Shown here: positions 44,163-53,700 of the stretch, in pieces | Layout of the letters: every line of letters starts with the position of its first letter | Position numbering within the stretch: the stretch's first letter is position 1 | DNA from: Pseudonocardia autotrophica | Lineage (GTDB): Bacteria > Actinomycetota > Actinomycetes > Mycobacteriales > Pseudonocardiaceae | DNA length: 64,000 nucleotides | Assembly (NCBI RefSeq): GCF_003945385.1 | Contig: NZ_AP018920.1 | Coordinates: 4,960,001-5,024,000 of the forward strand | Direction of reading: 5' to 3' | Notes under the pieces: generated by a model | Databases searched by the model: none | What the model was told of the DNA's origin: nothing | Seen by the model: the letters and a program-made list of their open reading frames with translations, nothing else | Made by a program: the position numbers and the translations under genes

Positions 44163-44699
44163 ATGACCGGCACCCTCCCCGCGACCGGCCCGGCGTTCTG
44201 GATGACGAACCCGGGCACCACACCGAAGGGCTCCCGCAAGGAGTTCGTCGATCCCGACGAGATCGCGTGGACCGACTGGCTGATGCCGGGGACCCGCTTC
44301 AAGCTGCTCTACGTCAACCTCGTGACCGGCGGCTTCACCGTGATCCTGCAGGTCGATCCGGGTGTGCAGGCCACCCCGCACTGGCACATGGGCAACGTGC
44401 AGGCCTACATCCTCGACGGCGGATTCCACTACGACCCCGACGACCCCGGCCTGACCGGCACCTACACCTGCGAGGTCGCCGGAGCCGTGCACGAGCCGAT
44501 CGCGCCGGAGGGGACCACCATGCTGGCCTTCGTCGACGGACCGATCGCCGGCTATCTGCCCGACGGCACTCTCGGCGTGGTCGCCGACGCGCGGCTGCAC
44601 TACTACATGGCACGCGACAACGACGCCGTCGCCCGCACCCAGATCGTCGACTACGCGACCGACCCGTCGCTGGGCATGCACGCGCGGGCAGACCGGTGA
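44163..44699 (+). CDS. 2,4'-dihydroxyacetophenone dioxygenase-like cupin
   Basis: A 178-residue single-domain cupin with metal motif HWHMGNVQAYILDGGFHYD (two histidines, glutamine position and a late histidine) and an SIAPEGTTMLAF-like second strand. The sequence layout resembles DAD, the iron enzyme that cleaves hydroxyacetophenones, but many relatives have unknown substrates. RBS GGAAGGAA. Its stop overlaps the SDR start as GTGA. Confidence 0.72.
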   Translation: MTGTLPATGPAFWMTNPGTTPKGSRKEFVDPDEIAWTDWLMPGTRFKLLYVNLVTGGFTVILQVDPGVQATPHWHMGNVQAYILDGGFHYDPDDPGLTGTYTCEVAGAVHEPIAPEGTTMLAFVDGPIAGYLPDGTLGVVADARLHYYMARDNDAVARTQIVDYATDPSLGMHARADR

Positions 44700-45544
44700 C
44701 CGGCCGTCTCGCGGGACGGGTCGTCGTCGTCACCGGGGCGGCCCGCGGCCAGGGCCGTTCGCATGCGGAGCGGTTCGCCGAGGAGGGCGCGGATCTCGTC
44801 CTGCTCGACCACTGCGCGCAGGTCGACAGCGTCCCCTACCCGCTCGCGACACCGGCCGACCTGGCGGAGACGGCCGCGCTCGCCGGGAAGCACGGTCACG
44901 GTGTGCTGGCCGTCGAGGCCGACGTGCGGGACCTGGCCGCGCTGGAGTCGGTGCGGGACACCGCGCTGGAGCGGTTCGGCCGGATCGACGTGGTGCTGGC
45001 CAACGCCGGCGTCGGCAGCTTCGGACCGGCGCTGGAGCTCACCGAACAGCAGTGGGACGACGTCGTCGACATCGACCTGACCGGTGTGTGGAAGACGGTG
45101 CGAGCGTTCGTCCCACCGATGGTGACGCGTGGCGACGGCGGTTCCGTCGTGCTGACCAGCTCGGTCGCCGGGCTGGTCGCGTTCCTGAACCTGGCCCACT
45201 ACACGGCGGCGAAGCACGGCGTCACCGGGCTGATGAAGGCACTCGCCGTCGAGCTGGCACCGCACCGGATCCGGGTCAACTCGCTGCACCCGACCACCGT
45301 CGACACCCCGATGATCGACAACACCGATGCCCGGAAACTGTTCCTGCCCGGCGTCCCCGATCCCGACCGGGACACCGCGGCCGAGTTGATGAAGAGCCTC
45401 AACGCGCTGCCGGTGCCGTGGGTGGAGTCGATCGACGTCAGCAACGCGGCGCTCTGGCTGGCGTCCGACGAGGCGCGCTACATCACCGGGATCGCGCTGC
45501 CGATCGACGCCGGGGCGACGGCGCCGTACAAGATCCCGCACTGA
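44696..45544 (+). CDS. Mycofactocin-type SDR oxidoreductase
   Basis: A 282-residue short-chain dehydrogenase. The N-terminal VVVVTGAARGQGRSHAERFAEEGADLVLLD is typical of the mycofactocin-coupled group. The loop after the second strand is long (CAQVDSVPYPLATPADL), as in that group, where NAD is held tightly and re-oxidised by mycofactocin. The active site is YTAAKHG with Ser in LTSSVAG. No mycofactocin biosynthesis genes lie in this window. It is the last gene of the set. Confidence 0.8.
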   Translation: MTGRLAGRVVVVTGAARGQGRSHAERFAEEGADLVLLDHCAQVDSVPYPLATPADLAETAALAGKHGHGVLAVEADVRDLAALESVRDTALERFGRIDVVLANAGVGSFGPALELTEQQWDDVVDIDLTGVWKTVRAFVPPMVTRGDGGSVVLTSSVAGLVAFLNLAHYTAAKHGVTGLMKALAVELAPHRIRVNSLHPTTVDTPMIDNTDARKLFLPGVPDPDRDTAAELMKSLNALPVPWVESIDVSNAALWLASDEARYITGIALPIDAGATAPYKIPH

Positions 45545-45611
45545 TGCGGCGCTGATCCCGCGCCGATGCGGTGCTGACGCCGCGCTCCCGCCGGGCGGGC
45601 TCAGCCCGGGC

Positions 45612-47048
45612 TCAGTCCTGCGGCTCGACCACCTCGAACGGCAGCAGCACCTGGAATCGGGTGTTCCCGGGTTCCGAGAGCACCCGCAGGTCGCCGTGGT
45701 GGCGGCGGACCACGATCCGCCAGGAGATGTCGAGTCCGAGGCCGGTGCCCTCACCGACCGCCTTCGTGGTGAAGAACGGCTCGAAGATCCGGGAGCGGAT
45801 CTCCTCCGGCACACCGGGTCCGGTGTCGGCGATCTCGACGAGCAGTCGCTCGCCGTCCCGGCCGGTGCGCACGGTGAGGGTGCCGTTGCCGTCCATCGCC
45901 TGCACCGCGTTGTCGATCAGGTTCGTCCACACCTGGTTCAGCTCGGCGGCGTAGACCGAGATCTCCGGCAGGCTGCGGTCGAACTCCTTGACCAGGCTGA
46001 TCCCGTCGCCGAACTTGCCACCCAGCATGATCAGCGTCGACTTGAGCAGATCGTGCACGTCCACCGTCTGGTACGGCGCCCGGTCCATCTGTGAGTACTG
46101 CTTCGCGGCGCCGACCAGGGTGGACATCCGGGTGGTCGAGTCCGCGATCTCGTTCATCAGCAGCTCGGTCTCGACCGTGTAGTTCAGCCAGCGGATCGCG
46201 CTCTCCAGGACGGGTGCGGGGACGCTCGCCCGGACCTGCTCCAGCCAGTCGACGTCGATCCCGGCGGCGGCGAAGTTCGGCGCGACATCCCAGGCGCCCG
46301 CGATGCCCTGGCCCTCCAGCCACTCACCGACCGCGTCCTCGGCGTCGCCCGCCTCGATCGGGCTCAGATCGGGGGCCTTGCCGACCCTGTCGGCCGCGTC
46401 CTCCTGCAACCGCATCAGGGTCTCCAGGTCGGCCCGCTGGTAGGGGCCGGCAGCGATCAGGCCGAGCTTGTGCCGCATCGCGGCGACCCGCTCGCGCAGC
46501 GTGGCGGTGGCCCGCACCGCGGCGGCGGCCGGGTTGTTGAGCTCGTGGGTCAGTCCGGCCGACAAGGAGCCCAGCGCCAGCAGGCGCTCCCGCTGGGCGA
46601 CCACCTGCTGGCTGTTCTTGATCCCGAAGAACAGCCCTTCGAGCAGGTGCAGCGCCATCGGGAACCACTCCTGCATCAGCACCGCGAGCTTGTCGGCGTC
46701 GAGCACGAAGAACCGGGAGGGCACGGTGACCCGCAGCGAGTTGCCGTACACCTGCGGGACCCGGTCCCCCAGGTAGGCGGTCCACGCTCCGGCGTACACC
46801 CCGCGCTGGGCGGTCCGCTCCACCTCGACGTCCTCGCCGCCCGAGCGCCTGCTGAGCACCACGGTGCCCTCGATCAGCACGAAGAAGCAGGTCGCCGGGT
46901 CGCCCTCGGTGTAGACCGGGCCGGGCTGGTGCACCTCGACCCGGCCCCACTCGCAGAGTGCCCAGAGCTGCTGGTCGGTCAGCTTCTCGAACAGGAACAG
47001 GGTGCGCAGCTCGTCCGGGTCGCAGCTGGACTGCACGGGCTCGGTCAT
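45612..47048 (-). CDS. Sensor histidine kinase with N-terminal cyclic-nucleotide-binding domain
   Basis: A 478-residue soluble kinase. A Crp-like cNMP domain (residues 15-130) is followed by a dimerisation helix with the phospho-acceptor His168 in [12 protein letters not shown]. The ATPase domain carries [22 protein letters not shown] and GEGTGLGL. It has no membrane segments. Its ATG overlaps the stop of the receiver/thioredoxin-reductase gene (ATGA), so the two are co-translated and presumably act as kinase and response protein. Confidence 0.87.
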   Translation of the reverse strand: MTEPVQSSCDPDELRTLFLFEKLTDQQLWALCEWGRVEVHQPGPVYTEGDPATCFFVLIEGTVVLSRRSGGEDVEVERTAQRGVYAGAWTAYLGDRVPQVYGNSLRVTVPSRFFVLDADKLAVLMQEWFPMALHLLEGLFFGIKNSQQVVAQRERLLALGSLSAGLTHELNNPAAAAVRATATLRERVAAMRHKLGLIAAGPYQRADLETLMRLQEDAADRVGKAPDLSPIEAGDAEDAVGEWLEGQGIAGAWDVAPNFAAAGIDVDWLEQVRASVPAPVLESAIRWLNYTVETELLMNEIADSTTRMSTLVGAAKQYSQMDRAPYQTVDVHDLLKSTLIMLGGKFGDGISLVKEFDRSLPEISVYAAELNQVWTNLIDNAVQAMDGNGTLTVRTGRDGERLLVEIADTGPGVPEEIRSRIFEPFFTTKAVGEGTGLGLDISWRIVVRRHHGDLRVLSEPGNTRFQVLLPFEVVEPQD

Positions 47049-48745
47049 GACGGGTTCTCCAGGTACCGGTGGACGAGCGACACGGCCATCGCTCCGTCGC
47101 CGACGGCGGACGCGACCCGCTTGACGGACTCGGCCCGCACGTCGCCGGCGACGAACACCCCGGGCAGGCTCGTCTCCAGGTGCAACGGATCGCGGTCGGC
47201 GTTCCATCCCTGCGGACGCCTGCCGTCCGCCATGAGATCCGGGCCGGCGAGCACGAACCCGCCCGTGTCGCGCCGGATCTGCTCGCCCAGCCACTCGGTC
47301 CGCGGGCTGGCGCCGATGAAGACGAACAGGTAGCCCGCGTCGACCGTCTCGGTCGCACCGCTCTCCCGGTCGCGCAGCATGAGCTTCTCCAGGCGCTCAC
47401 CGCCGGTGGCCTCGACGACCTCGGTGCCGGTGCGGACCGTGATCGCCTCGATCCCCTCGATCTGCTCGACGAGGTACTGCGACATGGACGCCAGCAAGCC
47501 GGGCCCGCGCACCAGGATCGTGACGCTGCGCGCGAAGCGGGAGAAGTACACCGCGGCCTGACCTGCGGAGTTGGCGCCGCCGACGATGTAGACGTGGTCG
47601 CCGGAGCAGGCCGAGGCCTCGGTCAGCGCCGAGCCGTAGTACACCCCGCGGCCGACCAGATCGCTCAGACCAGGAGCCGTGAGCTCCCGGTAGGAGACCC
47701 CGGTGGCAAGCACGACGGCGTGCGCGTTGATCGCCGTGCCGTCGGCGAACCGGACGGTGCGGGCACTGCCGTTCGCCTCCAGCCCGATCACGTCGCGGGT
47801 CGTGAGCACCTCGGCCCCGAGCCGGACGGCCTGCCTGCGGGCCCGGTCGGTGAGCTGGGCGCCGGACACGCCGTCCGGGAAGCCCAGGTAGTTCTCGATC
47901 CGGGAGCTCTGCCCGGCCTGGCCACCGGTCGCGGTGCGCTCGACCAGCACGGTGCGCAGCCCCTCGGACGCGCCGTACACGCTCGCGCCGAGCCCGGCGG
48001 GGCCGCCGCCGATCACGACGAGATCGTAGAAGTCGGTGGCCGGGACGGTCGCGAGCCCGACCCGGTCGGCGAGCTGCATCTCCTGCGGCGCCACGAGGCA
48101 CTCACCGGACGGCGAGATCACCACCGGCAGGCGGGAGTCGTCGACCCCGGCGGCGGTCAGCAGCCGGCACGCCTCCGGCCCCTCGACCGGGTACCAGCGG
48201 TACGGGACCTGGTTGCGCGCCAGGAAGTCCCGCACCTCGTGCGAGCGGGCGGACCAGCGGTGCCCGATCACCCGGGTCTCGCAGACCTCCCGGCGCTCGG
48301 TCCGCTCCCAGGCCTCGATCATCGCGTCGACGACCGGGTAGAGCTTCTCCTCCGGCGGGTCCCACGGTTTGAGCAGGTAGTGATCCAGATCGACGACGTT
48401 GATCGCGGTGATCGCCGCGGAGGTGTCGGCGTACGCGGTGAGCAGCACCCGGCGCGCCGCCGGGTAGAGGTCGAGTGCCTGTTCGAGGAAGTCCAGCCCG
48501 TTCATGCCGGGCATCCGGTAGTCCGCCAGCAGCACGGCGACGTCGTTGCCGCGCAGGGCCATCTCCTTGAGCGCGTCGAGCGCTGCCTGGCCGGACTCGG
48601 CACGGACCACCCGGAACCGCTCGCCGTAACGGCGGCGCAGGTCCCGAGCCACCGCCCGGGACACGCTGGGATCGTCGTCGACGGTCACCAGTGCTGGCTT
48701 GGCAGGCACGAACGAGCCGGCGGAGGACGCCGGGGATTCCGTCAT
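47045..48745 (-). CDS. Receiver - glutaredoxin-like - thioredoxin reductase fusion protein
   Basis: A 566-residue protein. The receiver domain (residues 17-140) has Asp75 in VLLADYRMPG, the acidic pair Asp23/Asp25, Thr103 and Lys126, so it should be phosphorylated. A glutaredoxin-like segment (about 155-220, RDFLARNQVPYRWYPVE) follows but lacks a CxxC. A thioredoxin-reductase fold (240-566) has the FAD motif VVIGGGPAGLGASVYGASEG and the NAD(P)H motif GGANSAGQAA. The usual redox CxxC is replaced by a single Cys in SACSGDHVYI. The output is thus probably an NAD(P)H-dependent redox activity gated by phosphorylation; the partner is unknown. Confidence 0.85.
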   Translation of the reverse strand: MTESPASSAGSFVPAKPALVTVDDDPSVSRAVARDLRRRYGERFRVVRAESGQAALDALKEMALRGNDVAVLLADYRMPGMNGLDFLEQALDLYPAARRVLLTAYADTSAAITAINVVDLDHYLLKPWDPPEEKLYPVVDAMIEAWERTERREVCETRVIGHRWSARSHEVRDFLARNQVPYRWYPVEGPEACRLLTAAGVDDSRLPVVISPSGECLVAPQEMQLADRVGLATVPATDFYDLVVIGGGPAGLGASVYGASEGLRTVLVERTATGGQAGQSSRIENYLGFPDGVSGAQLTDRARRQAVRLGAEVLTTRDVIGLEANGSARTVRFADGTAINAHAVVLATGVSYRELTAPGLSDLVGRGVYYGSALTEASACSGDHVYIVGGANSAGQAAVYFSRFARSVTILVRGPGLLASMSQYLVEQIEGIEAITVRTGTEVVEATGGERLEKLMLRDRESGATETVDAGYLFVFIGASPRTEWLGEQIRRDTGGFVLAGPDLMADGRRPQGWNADRDPLHLETSLPGVFVAGDVRAESVKRVASAVGDGAMAVSLVHRYLENPS

Positions 48746-48803
48746 GACACCATCCTGCCGTGCGCACGGCCGGCGCGGCAGTGGACGACCGCGGGCGGGC
48801 GGC

Positions 48804-50033
48804 TCATCCGGCGCTGCGGCGCACCGCGCGGTAGGTGAGCCGGCGCAGCGCGGTCTCCGCGGGACCGCGGATCCCGTACCGGTCCATCGCGTAGGCGGCG
48901 ACCACGGTCGCCAGCCACGTCCCGATCCCGATCGCCATCGCCGACCAGCTCGTGAGGTGGGCGCCGACGGCGAGCCCGGACGCGCCGAGCAGTCCGGCCC
49001 AGACAACCGACTGGGCCAGGTACCCGCTCATCGAGCGGCGCCCGAGCGCGACGAGGGCGCGGGCCGGCAGCGGCGTCGTCCCGCGGGCCGTGAGCCGGTG
49101 CGCGATCAGGGCGAACAGTGCGGCGTAGCCGACACCGGCGAAGAAACCGGTGAAGGTGAACAGCTGCGAGATGTCGGCCGAGCCGGGCAGGGTCAGGAAT
49201 CCGAGGTGCACGAGTGCCTGCACGGCCCCGCCGCCCCAGCCGATCGCGAGGCCGAGGGTCGCGGTCCACCGCAGCAGCGGCAGGTGACGACCGGGCTCCT
49301 CGAGCACGCGGTGCCGCGACGTGAGCAGGCCGAGCAGGAAGGCCGCGGGCAGGGTCAGGCCGACGAACGGAACGATCAGGGTGGGGAGCCACTCCACGAA
49401 CCGCAGCGGGATCGACGCGAGGTAGCCGGGCTCGGCGATCGGCAGCCGCTGGGCGTCGGCGGGCCCGAGCGACGTGCCGATGGCGGCGGCGACCGCGGTC
49501 GCGCCCGCGGCGACGGCCGCGCCGACACCGAGCAGTACCCCGATCCAGACCTTCAGCACCCGGTCGCTGCGGTTGAGGAACAGCGGCACGAGGACGAGCC
49601 CCATCACCCCGTAGGTGCCCAGGACGTCGCCCTGCCACAGCAGCACGCCGTGCAGCAGCCCGAAGACGATCATCCACAGGTTGCGGGTGCGCAGCAGCCG
49701 GCGCGCATCGCGCACGGAGGTCCCGCCCGCGGTCTGCCGCTGGTACATCTGCCCGATCCCGTAGGCGAACAGCAGCGCGAACAGCGGATAGGCCCGCCCG
49801 TCGACGGTGATGATCGTGACGGCCTGCGCGATCCGGTCGGCGACGCCGCCCTCGGCCGGATGGAACAGGGTCGCGCCGATGTCCGCGGTGTAGAGGAACC
49901 ACGGCACGTGCGCCAGCGCGATGAGCAACAGCATCAGCCCGCGGGCCAGGTCGGGCGCGAGCGCCCGCCGGGACACCGGGGTCGGGGCGGACAGCGCCTC
50001 GTCGCGGTTGGTCGGGTCGGTCGTGGTGGGCAC
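48804..50033 (-). CDS. DUF418-family membrane protein
   Basis: A 409-residue integral membrane protein with about ten helices. It begins LAPDLARGLMLLLIALAHVPWFLY and contains RNLWMIVFGLLHGVLLWQGDVLG and GRRSMSGYLAQSV, the pattern of DUF418/YeiB proteins. Function unknown; possibly acyl transfer at the envelope. GTG 50033 is preferred over an upstream start because GAGAGGAG lies about ten bases before it. Confidence 0.82.
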   Translation of the reverse strand: MPTTTDPTNRDEALSAPTPVSRRALAPDLARGLMLLLIALAHVPWFLYTADIGATLFHPAEGGVADRIAQAVTIITVDGRAYPLFALLFAYGIGQMYQRQTAGGTSVRDARRLLRTRNLWMIVFGLLHGVLLWQGDVLGTYGVMGLVLVPLFLNRSDRVLKVWIGVLLGVGAAVAAGATAVAAAIGTSLGPADAQRLPIAEPGYLASIPLRFVEWLPTLIVPFVGLTLPAAFLLGLLTSRHRVLEEPGRHLPLLRWTATLGLAIGWGGGAVQALVHLGFLTLPGSADISQLFTFTGFFAGVGYAALFALIAHRLTARGTTPLPARALVALGRRSMSGYLAQSVVWAGLLGASGLAVGAHLTSWSAMAIGIGTWLATVVAAYAMDRYGIRGPAETALRRLTYRAVRRSAG

Positions 50034-50224
50034 GGAACGAGCTCCTCTCGATGTCGTGTGTGCCCATCGAAGACCGTGCCGCTGCGGCACACTCAAGTCC
50101 GGATCGTGCGACGCCGCGGCGGGGCCCGCCGGCGGGGTGACGCGCGCCGAGATGTCGTCCGGGATCCGGCCGGACCGGGACTACGCTGTCGCGACACGAG
50201 GATCTCCGACGGTGGGTGGCTGGG

Positions 50225-50683
50225 ATGTCCGATCAGGCCGGGAACGCCGCCGCGCCGGTGCATCCGCGTCTCGCCGCCGACCTGGTCGACGTGTTCGTCT
50301 ACGTCGTCGTCCTGAACCTCTTCGTCGAGTACCTCCCCCAGGTGCTGAGCGAGACGTTCACGCTGACGCTGCTCACGGCCGTCGTGCTGAAGGCCGTCCT
50401 GGAGATCGTGCTCGTGGTCAAGCAGCGGGTCGTCGCGCGGCTGCGCCGGGCGTCGACGCCCTCGGGAAAGGTGCTGGCCGCGGCGGCGGTGTGGCTGGTC
50501 GCGTTCGGGAGCAAGTTCGTCGTGCTGGAGACGATCGACCTGGTCTTCGGTGAGCGGGTCAGCCTCGGCGGCTTCGTCGCGGTGACGCTGCTGATCCTCA
50601 CCCTGCTGCTGGCGAGATCCGGTGTCCGGCGGCTGCTCCACGTGCCAGACGGGCAGCCCACACCTCAGGTCGACGCCCGGTAG
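50225..50683 (+). CDS. Uncharacterised four-helix membrane protein
   Basis: A 152-residue protein with helices near VDVFVYVVVLNLFVEYL, LTLLTAVVLKAVLEIVLVV, VWLVAFGSKFVVLETIDLV and FVAVTLLILTLLLARSGV. No family recognised. ATG 50225 is used; GTG 50216 is in frame. A -10-like TACGCT (50182-50187) lies about 38 bases upstream. Confidence 0.65.
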   Translation: MSDQAGNAAAPVHPRLAADLVDVFVYVVVLNLFVEYLPQVLSETFTLTLLTAVVLKAVLEIVLVVKQRVVARLRRASTPSGKVLAAAAVWLVAFGSKFVVLETIDLVFGERVSLGGFVAVTLLILTLLLARSGVRRLLHVPDGQPTPQVDAR

Positions 50684-50772
50684 CGGGCCACGATCGCGCA
50701 GGGCCACCGCTCGGCTGGTCGCGCGGCGATCGGCGGAGCGGCACGAGCGGACACCTGCAGCCCGGTGCCGGA

Positions 50773-51201
50773 TCAGAAGCTCAGATCGACCACGGTGGGC
50801 GCACGCCGCGGGACCAGCCGGACCAGCCGGGTGTCGGGCCGGCGCAGTACGGCCCGGAACCGCTCGGGCCACCCGCCGGGATCCGGCCCGAGGTAACGGG
50901 TGAGCTTGCGGCGGGCCCGATCGAGGTCCATGTCGACGACCTCGGCGCTGCCGCTCATGACCACCTGGAGGACCTCCCCCGTGGCGAGGTCGCAGGAGTC
51001 GACGACCACCACGACGTCCGGGTCGGCGGCGAGCCGGCGCGGCAGCCGGCTGTAATCACCGGTGATCCACCAGACGGCCGCCTCCTCCCACAGGAACCAG
51101 ATCGGCCGAACCGTCGGGCCGCTGGTCGCGACGTGTGCGACCAACGGGCGAGCCAGGAATTCCTCGGTCGACACGCTCTCCCGAGCCGCTCCGTTCGACA
51201 T
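50773..51201 (-). CDS. Pyridoxamine 5'-phosphate oxidase family protein
   Basis: A 142-residue PPOX-fold protein. It has FLARPLVAHVATSGPTVRPIWFLWEE, a WWITGDYSRLPRRL phosphate segment and a late VRLVPRRAPTVVDLSF strand. Cofactor (F420 or FMN) and substrate unknown. ATG 51201 is chosen over GTG 51210 because GTG 51210 lies inside a -10-like hexamer preceded by TTGACC; the message would then be leaderless. Confidence 0.8.
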   Translation of the reverse strand: MSNGAARESVSTEEFLARPLVAHVATSGPTVRPIWFLWEEAAVWWITGDYSRLPRRLAADPDVVVVVDSCDLATGEVLQVVMSGSAEVVDMDLDRARRKLTRYLGPDPGGWPERFRAVLRRPDTRLVRLVPRRAPTVVDLSF

Positions 51202-51208
51202 GGTCGGC

Positions 51209-51239
51209 ACGCTAGGAACTGAACTCCGGTGGAGGTCAA
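51209..51239 (-). promoter_or_regulatory. Promoter of the PPOX gene
   Basis: On the minus strand TTGACC (51234-51239) and CTAGCG/TAGCGT (51209-51215), spaced 18-19 bases, point to a start at or next to ATG 51201. Confidence 0.5.
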
Positions 51240-51255
51240 GCCCGCGACCTCGGCG

Positions 51256-51672
51256 TCATCCGGTGAGGAAGGCGAGGAGCTCGTCGACGACGGCCGCGGG
51301 AGCACCCGGCGCGTCGCCTGGCCCGTGCAGGCGATCGAGCACCGCGTGGTGGAAGCAGCGCCCCTGGACGAAGGCTGCTGCCGCGTCGGGGTCGAGCGTG
51401 GACCCGACGACACCGGCGTCGGCGTAGCTGCGCAGGGCGGACGCCACGGCCCTGGTGAAGTCCTCGGGGCCACCGGGCACCCGGCTCAGGATCTCCCGGA
51501 AGCGCGCGTGCAGCTTCTCGTCGGCGAGCACCGTGACGGCGACGGCCGCCATCCGCCGCTCGTGCTCGTAGACCCGGCCGAGCATTCCCGCGAGTTCCTC
51601 CGCCGGCTCGGTGGCGCTTCCGGTCGACGCCGCGCCCAGCGGCATGTCCCGCGGGACGCTCTCCAGGATCAC
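51256..51672 (-). pseudogene. TetR regulator lacking its DNA-binding domain
   Basis: The frame starts abruptly at ILESVPRDMPLGAA and continues with the helical ligand domain of a TetR regulator (EELAGMLGRVYEHERRMAAVAVTVLADEKLHARFREIL). The N-terminal 50-60 residues with the HTH are missing. The break at about 51670 is exactly where a second, oppositely oriented TetR C-terminus begins. It may still be translated but cannot bind DNA by itself. Confidence 0.75.
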
Positions 51673-51966
51673 GGCTCGGAGTTCGTCTACGCCGCGCTCG
51701 CCGGCGCCGGCTTCACCGGTGCCGAACTGACCGCCGCGGCCGCTGCGGTGTCGAACCTGGTGATCGGGTCGGTCGCCGCCGAGGCGTCATGGCAGCACGA
51801 CGGCGAGACGGCCGCGCGTCACGCGGTCCACGAACACCTGCAGGCCAACGCGCACGCCTTCCCCGCGATGGCCGAGCTCTCGGCCACGAGCAGCGACTGG
51901 ACCGAGCAGTTCACCCACAGCGTGGAGATTCTCCTGACCGGCCTCACCGCAATGGCACGTCCCTGA
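51670..51966 (+). pseudogene. Second TetR C-terminal fragment, head to head with the first
   Basis: About 98 codons starting in mid-protein (HGSEFVYAALAGAGFTGAELTAAAAAVSNLVIGSV) and ending TEQFTHSVEILLTGLTAM, the pattern of a TetR ligand domain. No start codon or HTH precedes it; upstream sequence in the frame is the antisense of the first fragment. Both fragments lose their N-termini at the same point. Confidence 0.75.
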
Positions 51967-52114
51967 GTCCACCTGCCGACGGCAGGGGCCCACGGGCATC
52001 CGGTCGACCTTGAACGAGCCCGGCGACGGCTGGTACTTTCCGCATTACCGACCTACCTGATCCGCAGGGGAGTCACCGCGCCTCCGCGCGGCCCCGATCA
52101 GGAGGTCGTTCTTC

Positions 52115-53191
52115 ATGACGTCGTACGTGGATCAGTGGCGAGCCGACGGCACCCCGGCAGCGCGGGTGTTGTGGGACATGGTCGACGGGCCGATGCCGCG
52201 GGGCCTGCTCGGCGTCGGCGATCCCGACGTGCACTACATCGACGGCCGCTGGACGATGTTCCTCGGTGGCTTCTCGACCGGCTTCCGCAACCGCCTCTAC
52301 TGCGCCACCCTCGCCGAGGGAACCGATCCGGGTGGGCGTTGGCAGATCGACGTCGACGACCGTGGCCGGGCGGCGGCTCTCGCGGCCGATCCGCCGCGCG
52401 GCGGCTGGGACGGCGCCGGGATGCACACCCCCAGCTACGTTCCCCCGTCCGGCGGCAACGGACCGCGCCTGTACTACACCGGGCGCGCGACCAGGAAGCA
52501 CTACGGCCCGGGAAGCCAGTATGCGATCGGCTTCCTGGAGTACCGGGACGGGCGCTGGCAGCGACACCACGCGCCGGTTCTGCAGGGCGCGCCGCCCCGG
52601 TCCAGCGTGCTCGAACCGTTCGTGGTCTACACGGAGGGCCGGTACCGGATGTGGTACCAGGCCAACCCCCACGAGATCGGCCCTGGCGAGCTGCCCGACT
52701 ACGAGCTGCGCTGCACCGAGAGCGTCGACGGCATCACCGGCTGGTCGCCCCCCAGGACTTTCGCCGACTCCTCCGAGGGCTTCTTCGACAACGCCTTGGC
52801 GCGCGGTGGCGAGGGCTGGGTCATGATCCTGGCCCGCGGCTCCGATCTCCACGCCACACCGGGTCTACCCACCCAGGGCCTGTGGTGGATCACCGCACCA
52901 CGGCCGAGTGCCGATCGCCGGGACTGGTCCCGGCCCCGGCGCCTGCTCGACACCGACGCGCCCGGAACCCCGGTCTGGATGGCGCGCGGCACCTACGGCC
53001 CGGCGCTGGCCTTCGCCGACCCCACCGGCACCAAGGCGACCGTCCACTTCACCGCGACGCGTTCCACGCCCCGATGGCCACGGCTGGTGCTCCGGCACCT
53101 CCTGCAGCTTCGGCGGCCTCCGGTACCCGCGCCCTTCTACCTGGGCGTCGCCGGCATCGAGGTCGATCTACGAGACGACTCGTCGCACTGA
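52115..53191 (+). CDS. Beta-propeller glycosidase-like protein
   Basis: A 358-residue protein with repeated propeller-blade signatures: GVGDPDVHYIDGRWTMFLGG, MHTPSYVPPSGGNGPRLYYTGR, EPFVVYTEGRYRMWYQA and WMARGTYGPALAFADP. These resemble five-bladed glycosidases of the GH43/GH32/GH130 folds. Acidic residues at DPDVHY and EPFVVY are catalytic candidates. No signal peptide, so cytoplasmic unless exported otherwise. ATG 52115 follows AGGAGG at longer spacing. Substrate unknown. Confidence 0.65.
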   Translation: MTSYVDQWRADGTPAARVLWDMVDGPMPRGLLGVGDPDVHYIDGRWTMFLGGFSTGFRNRLYCATLAEGTDPGGRWQIDVDDRGRAAALAADPPRGGWDGAGMHTPSYVPPSGGNGPRLYYTGRATRKHYGPGSQYAIGFLEYRDGRWQRHHAPVLQGAPPRSSVLEPFVVYTEGRYRMWYQANPHEIGPGELPDYELRCTESVDGITGWSPPRTFADSSEGFFDNALARGGEGWVMILARGSDLHATPGLPTQGLWWITAPRPSADRRDWSRPRRLLDTDAPGTPVWMARGTYGPALAFADPTGTKATVHFTATRSTPRWPRLVLRHLLQLRRPPVPAPFYLGVAGIEVDLRDDSSH

Positions 53192-53271
53192 TCGGGGTCG
53201 ACGGCGGGTCGCCTCTGCCGTCCGAGACCGGCCCGGAGGCCATGGACCGCACCCACCCCTCGGCACCGGGC

Positions 53272-53700
53272 TCAGCTCGGATCGGCGGTCACCGAACGGC
53301 GGTCCCGGAAAACGACCAGCCTCAGCATGACGAAATTGCAGGTGGTCCCGAGTCCCTGCGACAGGACCCACGCGAGCGGCACCGCCCACCACCCAGCGGG
53401 AAGCACCGCCAGCGCGAGCGCATTGGCGCCCAGGATCACGAAGAACATCACGCCGTACAGCGCCGCGTAGCTCGTCGCGCGCCGCGCACCACCGGAGACC
53501 CGGAATGCCCAGCGCCTGTTCAACGCGTATGCGGCGATGGTTCCGCACACGAAGCTCAGTGCGCGGGCGGCGTGCACCCACACATCGAGGTGGAGGGCGA
53601 GCGCATAGACCCCGGAATCGATCAGGGCTCCGATGACGCCGACGACGACGAACCGGCCCGCCTGTCCGAGAACACCACCGCTGCGGGCCTGCGTCGCCAT
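53272..53700 (-). CDS. GtrA-family membrane protein
   Basis: A 142-residue protein with four helices. It has RFVVVGVIGALIDSGVYALAL, SFVCGTIAAYALNRRWAF and NFVMLRLVVFRD, the GtrA pattern of polyprenyl-linked sugar transport proteins. It probably moves or presents lipid-linked sugars for cell-envelope glycosylation. Convergent with the propeller gene. Confidence 0.88.
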   Translation of the reverse strand: MATQARSGGVLGQAGRFVVVGVIGALIDSGVYALALHLDVWVHAARALSFVCGTIAAYALNRRWAFRVSGGARRATSYAALYGVMFFVILGANALALAVLPAGWWAVPLAWVLSQGLGTTCNFVMLRLVVFRDRRSVTADPS

